A stretch of 64,000 nt of DNA from an uncultured Lachnospiraceae bacterium (GTDB lineage Bacteria; Bacillota; Clostridia; Lachnospirales; Lachnospiraceae), in contig CANREB010000003.1 in the NCBI GenBank assembly GCA_947629525.1, positions 1-64,000 on the forward strand, in the 5' to 3' direction. Below are positions 54,772 through 63,263 of the stretch, piece by piece. Below the pieces are notes generated by a model. It searched no databases. It was not told where the DNA came from and worked only from the letters and a program-made list of their open reading frames with translations. Position 1 is the first letter of the stretch. Each line of letters starts with the position of its first letter. The translations under genes were made by a program, and so were the position numbers.

Positions 54772-56184
54772 TCATTCTCTGCTTCCAAGTACCACGCTTA
54801 AAGTCATTTCCTCATAACTGCCGTTCTCAAATCTGTTGAGAGTAACTTCGACCTGTGTACCCGCCTCATAATATTCGAGCAGGCTTTGAAGCCTTGTCAT
54901 CTCATTAACTTTCTCTCCGTCAAAATGTGTGATTATGTCGCCCTTTAATATACCTGCCTCATACGCTCCTGAGTCCTCCACAACACCTGTGACAAATACT
55001 CCTTGCGGCATACCGTAATCATTGGCGGCAGAATCGGAAACATCTTTACCCGATACTCCAAGAAAACCCTGCTTCCCTGCTTCAACTTTCCTGCGTGTTT
55101 CTTTCTGTATAAGTTCATCTATTATCGGCTTTGCGCTTGATATAGGGATGGCATATCCCATTCCTTCTATCACAGAATCGGCAATCTTGCTTGAATTTAT
55201 GCCTATGACCTCGCCCCTGACATTTAAAAGCGCTCCTCCCGAATTTCCCGGATTTATCGCGGCGTCTGTCTGTATTAGATAACCTTGATCGTATAAGTCG
55301 CCCTCCTCATAAATGTATCTGTTCAGTGCGCTTATGACCCCTGTCGTGACTGACTGACCGTAGCCGAGCGAGTTGCCTATCGCTATGGCAGGTTCGCCTA
55401 CCTCAAGCTCATCCGAATCGCCAAGCACAGCTACAGCTATCGAGTCCAGCGTATCATCAGCCATTTCGTCGAGGAATACGCTCAATATCGCCAGATCGCT
55501 CTCTGACGAAGTTCCCTTTACATATGCCGTCACTTCACTATTGTCTATGAACTGCACTGTCAGGTTTAAAGAATTTTCCACCACATGGCAGTTGGTGACA
55601 ATAAGAAGCTCCTCATCGTTCTGTCCGACGATTATCCCCGACGCGTTGACTTCCTCCTCGACCATTTTATCATACCAGTAATCATATCCCATATATTCGC
55701 TTGTGATTGCCACCACACACGGCATTGCCGCTTTGACTACCTGTGACACGTCCGTTACGACTGCCGGCGCTGTCTGCGCCTGCTCTATCGATGCTGTGCT
55801 CTCATTTTCTTCCTCAGTTTCTTCAAGGACATCTGCCGTTTCGTTGTTATCCTGAACTTTTGTATCTTTTATGCTGCTTTCGTCGGCGCTCTCGTCTGTC
55901 TTATCGTCAAAACGCGGCTCCTGCTCTATTCCGCTTTGTATATCATCATAATCATCATCTTCCTGTCCGCTGCTCTTTGGCAGGACACTGCTGCTGTCAA
56001 CCGCATACGACTCACCGATATACGGCATATGCCAGCCGATAATGCGTCCTTTATCGTCAAACTCAAGTATACTTACTGCGGCAGCCATTCCCGCAACTGT
56101 ATACACAGCTATCATCACCGCGCATCCAAACGCTGCCAGCACGGTCTTTAATACCGATGATCCTTTCTTCTTTTTGTTGTTCAT
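54772..56184 (-). CDS. HtrA/DegP-type PDZ serine protease, membrane-anchored
   Basis: A 470-residue S1C protease. A cytoplasmic basic start and one helix (about residues 12-36) anchor it; an acidic linker (to about 140) leads to the trypsin-like domain with His in VTNCHVVENS, Asp in SSESDLAILS and Ser in INPGNSGGALLN. A C-terminal PDZ domain follows (about 370-460). It degrades or senses misfolded envelope proteins. GGAGG at 6 bases from the chosen ATG. A TTGACT/TATACT promoter starts the operon. Confidence 0.93.
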   Translation of the reverse strand: MNNKKKKGSSVLKTVLAAFGCAVMIAVYTVAGMAAAVSILEFDDKGRIIGWHMPYIGESYAVDSSSVLPKSSGQEDDDYDDIQSGIEQEPRFDDKTDESADESSIKDTKVQDNNETADVLEETEEENESTASIEQAQTAPAVVTDVSQVVKAAMPCVVAITSEYMGYDYWYDKMVEEEVNASGIIVGQNDEELLIVTNCHVVENSLNLTVQFIDNSEVTAYVKGTSSESDLAILSVFLDEMADDTLDSIAVAVLGDSDELEVGEPAIAIGNSLGYGQSVTTGVISALNRYIYEEGDLYDQGYLIQTDAAINPGNSGGALLNVRGEVIGINSSKIADSVIEGMGYAIPISSAKPIIDELIQKETRRKVEAGKQGFLGVSGKDVSDSAANDYGMPQGVFVTGVVEDSGAYEAGILKGDIITHFDGEKVNEMTRLQSLLEYYEAGTQVEVTLNRFENGSYEEMTLSVVLGSRE

Positions 56185-56231
56185 AGCGCACCTCCATAAA
56201 AATACAAACGCGTTCCAAGCCACTCTAAAAC

Positions 56232-56260
56232 AGTATAACACATTGTCTTTCTTTAGTCAA
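56232..56260 (-). promoter_or_regulatory. promoter of the HtrA operon
   Basis: Minus strand -35 TTGACT (56255-56260), 17-base spacer, -10 TATACT (56232-56237): among the closest sigma-A matches in the window. Confidence 0.7.
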
Positions 56261-56273
56261 AAATCTCGTGATA

Positions 56274-56312
56274 AAAACGCAAAAACAGACATTGCCATGC
56301 ATGCCTGTTTTT
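56274..56312 (-). terminator. intrinsic terminator of glmS
   Basis: Arms at 56281-56292 and 56301-56312 form a 12-bp stem in the minus-strand RNA (one G-U), loop of 8, then a U-rich tract. It lies about 50 bases after glmS. Confidence 0.75.
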
Positions 56313-56360
56313 ACCACTCTGATCACATTTCTCCTGTTTTTTACTATATAGCCTGCCTAT

Positions 56361-58187
56361 TTACTCCACAGTCACGGATTTTGCGAGGTTTCTCGGTTTA
56401 TCGACATCGCATCCTTTACCTACTGCGACATAATACCCAAAAAGCTGCAGCGGGATAATGGCAAGCGAATTGGTAAAGTATTGGTTTGTCTTAGGTATAT
56501 ATATTACATAGTCCGCCGCTTTTTCAATGTCTGTATTGCCTTCATTTGTCACGGCAAGCACGAACGCGCCCCTTGCTTTTACCTCCACCATATTGCTGAG
56601 TGTTTTTTGGAAAAGCGCATCCTGCGTCGCTACTGCGGCGACAAGCGTGCCTTTCTCGATAAGCGAGATAGTGCCATGTTTGAGTTCGCCTGCCGCATAT
56701 GCTTCCGAATGGATATATGATATCTCCTTGAGTTTAAGCGAACCTTCCATTGATATAGCATAATCAATTCCGCGCCCTATAAAAAACACATCTTTAGCGC
56801 CTATATATCTGTTGGCAAAACGCTGTATCCTCTCCTTGTTTGAAAGAAGCATTTCTATCTGATCGGGCAGCCGCCGCAGATCCTTTATCATAGACTCAAA
56901 TTCAGCATCACCAACACTGCCGCGCACTCTTGCAAATTTGATTGCAAGCAGATAAAGCGCGATAAGCTGCGCGCTGTATGCCTTTGTTGTAGCAACCGCT
57001 ATCTCGGGTCCCGCCCATGTGTACATTACATTGTCTGCTTCTCTCGCGATCGAGCTTCCCACAACGTTTACAATGCCAAGCACTTTATGCCCCAGTTTTT
57101 GTGACTCTCGAAGAGCGGCAAGTGTGTCTGCCGTCTCTCCCGACTGGCTTATAACGATTACCATTGTGCCGTCTTCAAGTATCGGATTTCTGTATCTGAA
57201 TTCGCTTGCCACGTCAACTTCAACCGGTATGCGCGCAATGCCTTCTATAACATACTTTGCCGTGACGCCCGTATGATATGCGGAACCGCATGCCACAATA
57301 TAGATCTTGCGTATTTGTCTGATCTCGTCATCGCTCATTCCAAGCTCATCAATGACGATATCTCCGTCCTTTAGTCTTGGCATAAGCGTATCCGTCACAG
57401 TCTTTGGCTGTTCATACATCTCTTTCAGCATGAAATGCTCATATCCGCCTTTTTCGGCGGCATCGGCATCCCAATCGATGTTGACAGGCTCTTTGCTTAT
57501 CTCCTCCTCGTCAACAGTGTAAAAGTGCATATGATCGGCGCGTAGTCTTACGACCTCCTGATTTTGTATGAAGTAAACTTTTCTTGTATATTTAAGTATT
57601 GCCGGGACATCCGAAGCGATGAAACATCCGTCCTCATTCTGCCCTACAATAAGCGGGCTGTCCTTGCGCACCGCAAATATCTCATCAGGATGTTCCGCAA
57701 ACATTATCCCAAGCGCATAAGACCCTTGGACACGGTGCATTACTTTCGTGATGGCTTCAAGCGGATTGCCCTTGTAATAATAATCTATCATATGTGCCAG
57801 TACTTCCGTATCAGTGTCCGATGTAAACTTATATCCTCTTGATATCAGCTTTTCTTTCAACGGAAGATAATTTTCGATAATACCGTTGTGAACCACGGCG
57901 ATCGTTTCTTTTTCATTGTAATGCGGATGCGAATTGACATCGCTTGGCGCGCCATGCGTCGCCCATCTTGTATGTCCTATACCCACTACACCCGGCATTG
58001 TCGCTCCGCCATGTGTAAGCTCCTCAAGTACCTTTAAACGTCCTACCGACTTTTTTATTCCTATTTTTTCACCATCAAATACCGCCATTCCCGCAGAATC
58101 ATATCCGCGGTATTCCAATTTTGACAACCCCTCAAGTATTATGGGCGCAGCCGCCCGTGTTCCTATATATCCTACTATTCCGCACAT
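56361..58187 (-). CDS. glmS: glutamine-fructose-6-phosphate aminotransferase
   Basis: Makes glucosamine-6-phosphate for peptidoglycan. The N-terminal Cys nucleophile is in MCGIVGYIG; the SIS domains carry VACGSAYHTG and ISQSGETADT, and it ends DKPRNLAKSVTVE. The 608-residue length is full. Its GGAGG lies inside the last codons of the upstream glycosyltransferase, so the two are coupled. No glmS ribozyme-like leader is visible in the 6-base gap. Confidence 0.97.
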   Translation of the reverse strand: MCGIVGYIGTRAAAPIILEGLSKLEYRGYDSAGMAVFDGEKIGIKKSVGRLKVLEELTHGGATMPGVVGIGHTRWATHGAPSDVNSHPHYNEKETIAVVHNGIIENYLPLKEKLISRGYKFTSDTDTEVLAHMIDYYYKGNPLEAITKVMHRVQGSYALGIMFAEHPDEIFAVRKDSPLIVGQNEDGCFIASDVPAILKYTRKVYFIQNQEVVRLRADHMHFYTVDEEEISKEPVNIDWDADAAEKGGYEHFMLKEMYEQPKTVTDTLMPRLKDGDIVIDELGMSDDEIRQIRKIYIVACGSAYHTGVTAKYVIEGIARIPVEVDVASEFRYRNPILEDGTMVIVISQSGETADTLAALRESQKLGHKVLGIVNVVGSSIAREADNVMYTWAGPEIAVATTKAYSAQLIALYLLAIKFARVRGSVGDAEFESMIKDLRRLPDQIEMLLSNKERIQRFANRYIGAKDVFFIGRGIDYAISMEGSLKLKEISYIHSEAYAAGELKHGTISLIEKGTLVAAVATQDALFQKTLSNMVEVKARGAFVLAVTNEGNTDIEKAADYVIYIPKTNQYFTNSLAIIPLQLFGYYVAVGKGCDVDKPRNLAKSVTVE

Positions 58188-58193
58188 ATTTGC

Positions 58194-59135
58194 CTACCTC
58201 CTGTTTTCCCAATATGAATCACTTGAACTGCACATCCTGATTATACCATACGGCAGATGATCATAGTGCGTTCCTAACTGATATCCTAAATATTTACATG
58301 CACTTGACACCAACAGGTATGGTATGAGTTTTTTATTCTTTGTGTCCACCAAATGTTTTGCCGTATCCTTGACAAGTTTTACGCCTTCACTCTTTGAGGA
58401 TATTCCTTTAAAGACCTCGGGGTGATCTGCCTGAGACACTCCCAAGTCGAAATTCCGCTTAAACTGCTGCCCACATGTATAATTATGCGAGTGGTACACC
58501 TGCGCCTGTGCTGAATACGCAATCTTATACCCGCTCTTCACGGCTTTTCCCGCATATATCATATCCTCGTTAAAAATCGTCTTTTTAACAAAACCTCCAA
58601 GTTCATCGTATATATTCCGCTTATACGCGGCACATACATTTGAGCAGAAAAACGTCTTTATCCCAAGCTCGGGTATATCATCGGAAGATTTTACCATTGA
58701 TTGGTCAGGATAGTTAAAGCTTCTTGTATATCTCTCTATCTCCCTGCAGTCAATGAGCGGAAGCTGCCTTGCATACGCGGCGGCTATCTTTTCATCCGAA
58801 TTGAGCATATTTACAAGCTCCTCTACAAGCCACTCGTCAGCGGGCATCGCATCCTGCGTCATACACAGAAAAATATCGGCATCAGAATACCCTATCGCTT
58901 TTCTGCGCGTCTTTCCATGGTCAAATTCACGCGCCGATATGTGGTGTATTTCTATATTTTTGTACTGTTCCAAAAAAACAGTGCCATAAAACAGCTTGTA
59001 AAAATATTTTTCCTCCGTGTTTATTATTATTATTTTGTTTACGGGAAATGACTGCTCCTCCAAAATCTCTATCATACTGATAAGCCCGCCGTCAGGCTTG
59101 TATGTCGGTATGATAACGTCAACACTCCGGTGCAT
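58194..59135 (-). CDS. glycosyltransferase family 2 (rhamnosyltransferase-like)
   Basis: A 313-residue GT-A enzyme: VDVIIPTYKPDGGL at the start, the nucleotide-sugar acid cluster in FLCMTQDAMPADEWLV, then FNEDMIYAGKAVKSGYKI near the catalytic base. It resembles rhamnan-type polymer transferases. The ATG at 59135 has GGGAGG at about 6 bases. It is followed immediately by glmS. Donor and acceptor are not determined. Confidence 0.88.
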   Translation of the reverse strand: MHRSVDVIIPTYKPDGGLISMIEILEEQSFPVNKIIIINTEEKYFYKLFYGTVFLEQYKNIEIHHISAREFDHGKTRRKAIGYSDADIFLCMTQDAMPADEWLVEELVNMLNSDEKIAAAYARQLPLIDCREIERYTRSFNYPDQSMVKSSDDIPELGIKTFFCSNVCAAYKRNIYDELGGFVKKTIFNEDMIYAGKAVKSGYKIAYSAQAQVYHSHNYTCGQQFKRNFDLGVSQADHPEVFKGISSKSEGVKLVKDTAKHLVDTKNKKLIPYLLVSSACKYLGYQLGTHYDHLPYGIIRMCSSSDSYWENRR

Positions 59136-59163
59136 TTTTATCCTCCCTGCCGCATATGGCGTC

Positions 59164-59183
59164 AATAATATCGAATAATATCG
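59164..59183. repeat. tandem direct repeat of 10 bases, two copies
   Basis: AATAATATCG occurs twice head to tail between the LCP terminator and the GT2 gene. It could hold promoter elements, but nothing clear is seen. Confidence 0.5.
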
Positions 59184-59208
59184 AAAGAGGGACCGCGTTT
59201 ACGGTCCC
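59183..59208 (-). terminator. intrinsic terminator of the LCP gene
   Basis: Arms GGGACCG (59189-59195) and CGGTCCC (59202-59208) with a 6-base loop, then a weak T-rich stretch in the minus-strand RNA. Confidence 0.6.
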
Positions 59209-59220
59209 CCATTGGTCCTT

Positions 59221-60744
59221 TTACGATTTGGCACTTACTTTCGTATCCGACGCTATCTTCTGACTGCATTTCTTTACCGTGTCGGAAGGCACATATTCCT
59301 CCGAATCGCCAAACAGGAAACGGTGCAGCAATATCACGTTCTGTTCAAGATCGGCAGGCGCTATGACGCTCGCCTGTCCGACGCGCGTACCTACATAATG
59401 CTCGTCAAACGGGAAACCTGTCGTATCACCTATCTGATAGCTTGCTATGCCTGAGAGCAGCGACAAGATCTCACTCATATCAAGTGAAGTAGCAATCTTC
59501 GGGAATACCGCCTCTGCTATGGCATTAAGCCTTGCAGGATTAAGCGTCATCGCTTTTTTTGCTATCTGCGTCACAACCGTTCTCTGTCTTGAAGTACGCT
59601 CAAAGTCATTGCCGACATATCGTATACGGCAGTATGCTGTCGCCTGTAATCCGTTAAGCGTCTGCACCCCGGACTTGGTAACAGGTGTATAGTCAACCCC
59701 GGCGGTAGCAGTATAGTTAGGCTCTCCCGCGGCATTCAGCGTTCCGTCGGGTCTGCCTGCCATACTTATCTGGAAGCTGTTAAGATGCACTATCTCAGCC
59801 TCCTTGACATCTATCTCGACTCCTCCTACCGCGTCTATCACATCCATAAGCCCGTCAAATCCGACAGTAACGAAATCCGTGATATTCATATCAAGGTTCA
59901 TATTGAGCATGGCTATCGCCTGTTTAGGACCGCCTTTTGCGTACGCCGCATTGGCTTTGTTGTAAGAGTCCGTGCTCAAGTTCAGCCATGTGTCACGGTA
60001 TACCGACACCATCTTAACTTCATTGGTATCAAGATTGATGGATGCTATTATCATTGTATCGCTTCGCGTGTTTTTATCAAGTTCGCCCTCTCTTGAGTCA
60101 ACTCCGAACAGTGCCACATTGCGATATCCTTTCATGACACCCTGTTCGGTAGACTGCTGAACCTGTTCGCTTATGCCTATCTCATCTTCGGGTATCTCCA
60201 CGCGCACTATCTTGCTCGTTTTTGAAGCTCCCCACACTACGATGACAAGAATAAGAAGCAGGAATATCTCACCTATGAAAAGAAGGATCCGCCTTCTCTT
60301 TTTTTTCGCCGCCTGCTGCGGGGTAAGCTCCTGCGGTTTCTTTTTGTTGTTTTTCTTTGAAGCGGTGTTTTTTTTCTTATTTCCGGGTGCCTGTCTGCGC
60401 GCCTGTCCATTGGGATTTTGAGATGACTTGCGCTTTTGTCCCTGTGCACCCGAAGCGCTCCTTCCATTCGGTGCTGTCTGGCGGCGGCGCGGTGCCTCTC
60501 CCTGATGCTGCATCGGCATATCTGCCTGCATATCGCCCTCATCCATATACTGCACCTTGCGGCGGCGCGGCTCCTCTCCCTGCGTTTGACTTGCACGACG
60601 GCGCGGTGCCTCTCCCTGATGCTGCATCTGACGCTGGCGCGGCGCAGTGCCTTGCGGCGCGGCGCGGCGCGCTGTCTTATTTCCTCCACCGTTGTTTCTT
60701 ACGTTATTTTTTCTATTCGGATTATCCTGATAATTATCCTGCAT
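59221..60744 (-). CDS. LytR-CpsA-Psr (LCP) family glycopolymer ligase
   Basis: Attaches wall polysaccharide to peptidoglycan. A 507-residue protein with an unusually long, basic, low-complexity cytoplasmic arm (residues 1-152), holding three related EAPRRR/EEPRRR units near 45, 57 and 83 and poly-Lys stretches. One transmembrane helix follows (about 153-174), then the LCP domain (about 205-475) with NVALFGVDSREG, RSDTMII and SVYRDTWL, the phosphate-binding Arg/Asp set. It lies directly after the WbaP-like gene. GGAG precedes the ATG. Confidence 0.92.
   Translation of the reverse strand: MQDNYQDNPNRKNNVRNNGGGNKTARRAAPQGTAPRQRQMQHQGEAPRRRASQTQGEEPRRRKVQYMDEGDMQADMPMQHQGEAPRRRQTAPNGRSASGAQGQKRKSSQNPNGQARRQAPGNKKKNTASKKNNKKKPQELTPQQAAKKKRRRILLFIGEIFLLLILVIVVWGASKTSKIVRVEIPEDEIGISEQVQQSTEQGVMKGYRNVALFGVDSREGELDKNTRSDTMIIASINLDTNEVKMVSVYRDTWLNLSTDSYNKANAAYAKGGPKQAIAMLNMNLDMNITDFVTVGFDGLMDVIDAVGGVEIDVKEAEIVHLNSFQISMAGRPDGTLNAAGEPNYTATAGVDYTPVTKSGVQTLNGLQATAYCRIRYVGNDFERTSRQRTVVTQIAKKAMTLNPARLNAIAEAVFPKIATSLDMSEILSLLSGIASYQIGDTTGFPFDEHYVGTRVGQASVIAPADLEQNVILLHRFLFGDSEEYVPSDTVKKCSQKIASDTKVSAKS
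60486..60628. repeat. GC-rich coding repeats in the LCP N-terminal arm
   Basis: A 29-base sequence occurs identically at 60486-60514 and 60600-60628, and a diverged copy lies at 60564-60582. Each encodes an HQGEAPRRR-like unit, so it is a protein-coding repeat that could expand or contract. Confidence 0.75.
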
Positions 60745-60756
60745 TTGCTGCTCTCC

Positions 60757-62166
60757 TTAATAGGCATTTTTATTGACAAAGCCTTTGAAAAAGGTCAGAA
60801 ACAAAATCTTAATGTCAAATCCCATAGACCAGTTCTCAATATAATACAGGTCGTATTCTATACGTTTACGTATAGACGTATCTCCTCTGTAGCCGTTTAC
60901 CTGCGCCCATCCGGTGATTCCCGGACGAACCTGATGCTTTATCATGTATCTTGGTATTTCTTCTTTAAATTTTTCAACAAAGAGCGGTCTTTCCGGACGA
61001 GGTCCTATAAGACTCATATCACCTTTTAAAACGTTAAAAAACTGCGGCAGTTCATCTATGCTTGTCTTACGTAGTATCCTGCCTATCTTAGTCACACGCG
61101 GGTCATCCTTTTTAGTCCAGCCCTTTTTCTCATCTTCGTCCCTTTGCACTTCCATGCTTCGGAACTTGTACATTTTAAATGGTTTGTTGTGCAGCCCGAC
61201 TCTCTCCTGTTTAAATATGAGCGGACCCTTACTTGTGGTTTTCACCCCTATCGCCGCTATTATCATAATCGGTGAGAATAATATGATAGCAATAAGCGAA
61301 CCCACAATATCCACAACACGTTTCATAAGCATATTAGCTGTATTCGTAAGCGGTACGCGCCTGATATTGACTACCGCAAGACCTCCCAGATCCTCTAAAT
61401 ACGGGCGGCTTGGAATGACGCTGTTATAATCGGGTATAAACTTGGTATGGACGCCCGATTTCTCGCATATATTAACTATCGCCTCAAGCCGGTCATAATC
61501 CTCAAGCGCGAGCGTAATGCCTATCTCATCAAGCTTATTCTCGGGAAGTATTATCTCAAGGTTCTCAATATCGCCTATTACCTTAACGCCCTTGTATACC
61601 GCGCCTCTCGGGACACGGTTATCCAATATCCCGCACACGACATATCCCCACTCGGGATTGGCGTTAAGTCTGTTTATATATTCTTCCGCCGCGCGCGAAT
61701 AACCGACCAGAAGAATGTGCTTTATATTATAACCCTTTTTCCTGAAGTAACGCAGTGACATTCTCACGGCTTTGCGCATCATCGAACTGAAAAATATATT
61801 TATTCCGTAAAATACGCCGACCATACCTCGTGAGAAATCAGGTATATTGATAGCGTAAAGCACAACCATTATCGCGAGAAGTCCTACCGTGTTTGCCTTA
61901 ATTATATTAAAGATCTCGTATGTCGTCCTTGCCGTACGTTTGGACGAATACATATCAAACGAATTATATAAGATCAGATAGCACGGGATAATGGCAGCAA
62001 GCGCCACAAAATAAGTCTGCACAGGCAGGATACCCGTACCTTTTTCTATTTCCTTAACATAACCGCTCAGCCACAAAAACCATGCAAGGCTGTAAGATGC
62101 CGCTATTACAAGCGCGTCAAGCAGAACAAGCAGCCTGTTAAAATATTTCTGATTATCTCTTATCAA
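60757..62166 (-). CDS. polyprenyl-phosphate sugar-1-phosphate transferase (WbaP/WcaJ type)
   Basis: Starts surface-polysaccharide assembly by adding a sugar-phosphate to undecaprenyl phosphate. A 469-residue protein with four N-terminal helices, a CoA-binding-like middle domain (KHILLVGYSRAAEEYINRL) and a C-terminal transferase domain (KMYKFRSMEV, DDPRVTKIGRILRKTSIDELPQ split over the membrane surface, MSLIGPRPERP). The TTG at 62166 is chosen; GTGs just upstream are alternatives. The LCP gene follows. Confidence 0.92.
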   Translation of the reverse strand: MIRDNQKYFNRLLVLLDALVIAASYSLAWFLWLSGYVKEIEKGTGILPVQTYFVALAAIIPCYLILYNSFDMYSSKRTARTTYEIFNIIKANTVGLLAIMVVLYAINIPDFSRGMVGVFYGINIFFSSMMRKAVRMSLRYFRKKGYNIKHILLVGYSRAAEEYINRLNANPEWGYVVCGILDNRVPRGAVYKGVKVIGDIENLEIILPENKLDEIGITLALEDYDRLEAIVNICEKSGVHTKFIPDYNSVIPSRPYLEDLGGLAVVNIRRVPLTNTANMLMKRVVDIVGSLIAIILFSPIMIIAAIGVKTTSKGPLIFKQERVGLHNKPFKMYKFRSMEVQRDEDEKKGWTKKDDPRVTKIGRILRKTSIDELPQFFNVLKGDMSLIGPRPERPLFVEKFKEEIPRYMIKHQVRPGITGWAQVNGYRGDTSIRKRIEYDLYYIENWSMGFDIKILFLTFFKGFVNKNAY

Positions 62167-62213
62167 TCGCACCACCCTGCTTCAGTGATTCGTTTATAAA
62201 CCAAGCTCTTATC

Positions 62214-62242
62214 ATTCTACAATATTTGAGCAAAAAGTACAA
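62214..62242 (-). promoter_or_regulatory. promoter of the WbaP-like/LCP genes
   Basis: Minus strand -35 TTGTAC (62237-62242), 17-base spacer, -10 TAGAAT (62214-62219), after the GT2 stop. Confidence 0.55.
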
Positions 62243-62260
62243 CTTATTTTTTTATTATTG

Positions 62261-63253
62261 TTAATCTTCAATAAATCTTAACATGTTCCTCCACAGCAGA
62301 AGCTGTATTTTTAAATAGTTCGGAAAACGCCGCAGATAAAAGCGCTGCTTGTGTTTTCTCCCTTCTTTGCCCGCCGAAAGCTTTATTCCGTTTACTATGC
62401 CATGCACATATTCACTTCCGAAACCTTTTTTTATAAAAAACAAAGTTTTTATGGCAAAACCTGCTATCAGGAACGGCATATTTATCAAAATCTGAAAAAG
62501 CGGCATATTTTTGTATACAAGATATACGCTGTTCCTTGATGCGAGTTTTGTCTTAAAGGCGTTATATCTTGAACCGCTTGTCGCGCTTCCCGCATGGTAT
62601 ACAAGCGCGCCGGATACATAGCGGTTCACATACCCTTGCAGTTTTGCCCTGTACCCGATATCAATGTCCTCAAAATACGCAAAGTGGTTCTCGTCAAACA
62701 TCCCGACCTTATCGTCGTCAAAGAGTTCGCGGCGGTAAATTGCCGCCCCCGCACATGCCGCAAATATATCGCAGTCTTTATCATACTTTCCGGGATGTTC
62801 TGACATACTTTTGCCCTTGCCCCTTGCAAACGCCCACCCCAATGCGCAGTAAAAATCTCCCGCGTCATCGATCTTATCTTTGTCATACAGAGATACCATC
62901 TTAGCTGACGCCGAAAAAACGCGGCTATCGCTGTCCATTGCCTTTTCCAGCTCATGAACAAAGGAAATCCCTGCCTGTGTGTCATTGTTGAGTAAAATAA
63001 CATATGGTGTGTTACTTGCTTTTATGCCTTGGTTCACGGCACTGCAAAAACCCGTATTTTCGCTGTTCTCTATAAGGCGCACATCGGGAAATCTCTCTTT
63101 TATCAGTTCAAGACTGCCGTCTGTAGAAGCATTGTCAACCACTATGATGTCTATATTCTTTGCCGTGCCCGAATACAGGCTTTCAAGACACGCCTCTATA
63201 TATTTTATTCCATTGTAGTTCGGTATAACAACCGTTGTTTTAATAGCATGCAT
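62261..63253 (-). CDS. glycosyltransferase family 2 (WbbL-like)
   Basis: A 330-residue GT2: TTVVIPNYNGIKYIEACL, VVDNASTDGSLEL, ILLNNDTQ with the DXD-like acids and HFAYFEDIDIGYRAKLQGY with the catalytic Asp. A C-terminal hydrophobic patch (about 265-290) may sit on the membrane. It resembles WbbL-type rhamnosyltransferases. AGGA at 8 bases before ATG 63253. It follows the partial GT gene by 10 bases. Confidence 0.88.
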   Translation of the reverse strand: MHAIKTTVVIPNYNGIKYIEACLESLYSGTAKNIDIIVVDNASTDGSLELIKERFPDVRLIENSENTGFCSAVNQGIKASNTPYVILLNNDTQAGISFVHELEKAMDSDSRVFSASAKMVSLYDKDKIDDAGDFYCALGWAFARGKGKSMSEHPGKYDKDCDIFAACAGAAIYRRELFDDDKVGMFDENHFAYFEDIDIGYRAKLQGYVNRYVSGALVYHAGSATSGSRYNAFKTKLASRNSVYLVYKNMPLFQILINMPFLIAGFAIKTLFFIKKGFGSEYVHGIVNGIKLSAGKEGRKHKQRFYLRRFPNYLKIQLLLWRNMLRFIED

Positions 63254-63263
63254 TATCTTATTC

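Noticed and set aside
58188..58193. glmS ribozyme
   Set aside because: glmS follows the upstream glycosyltransferase by 6 bases, leaving no room for the ribozyme.
60486..60628. Possible CRISPR-like or regulatory repeat array
   Set aside because: The units are irregularly spaced, in frame, and encode a basic protein repeat; no spacers.
60436..61029. Plus-strand open frame opposite the LCP and WbaP-like genes
   Set aside because: It arises from the low-complexity GC-rich repeats and spans two real genes on the other strand.
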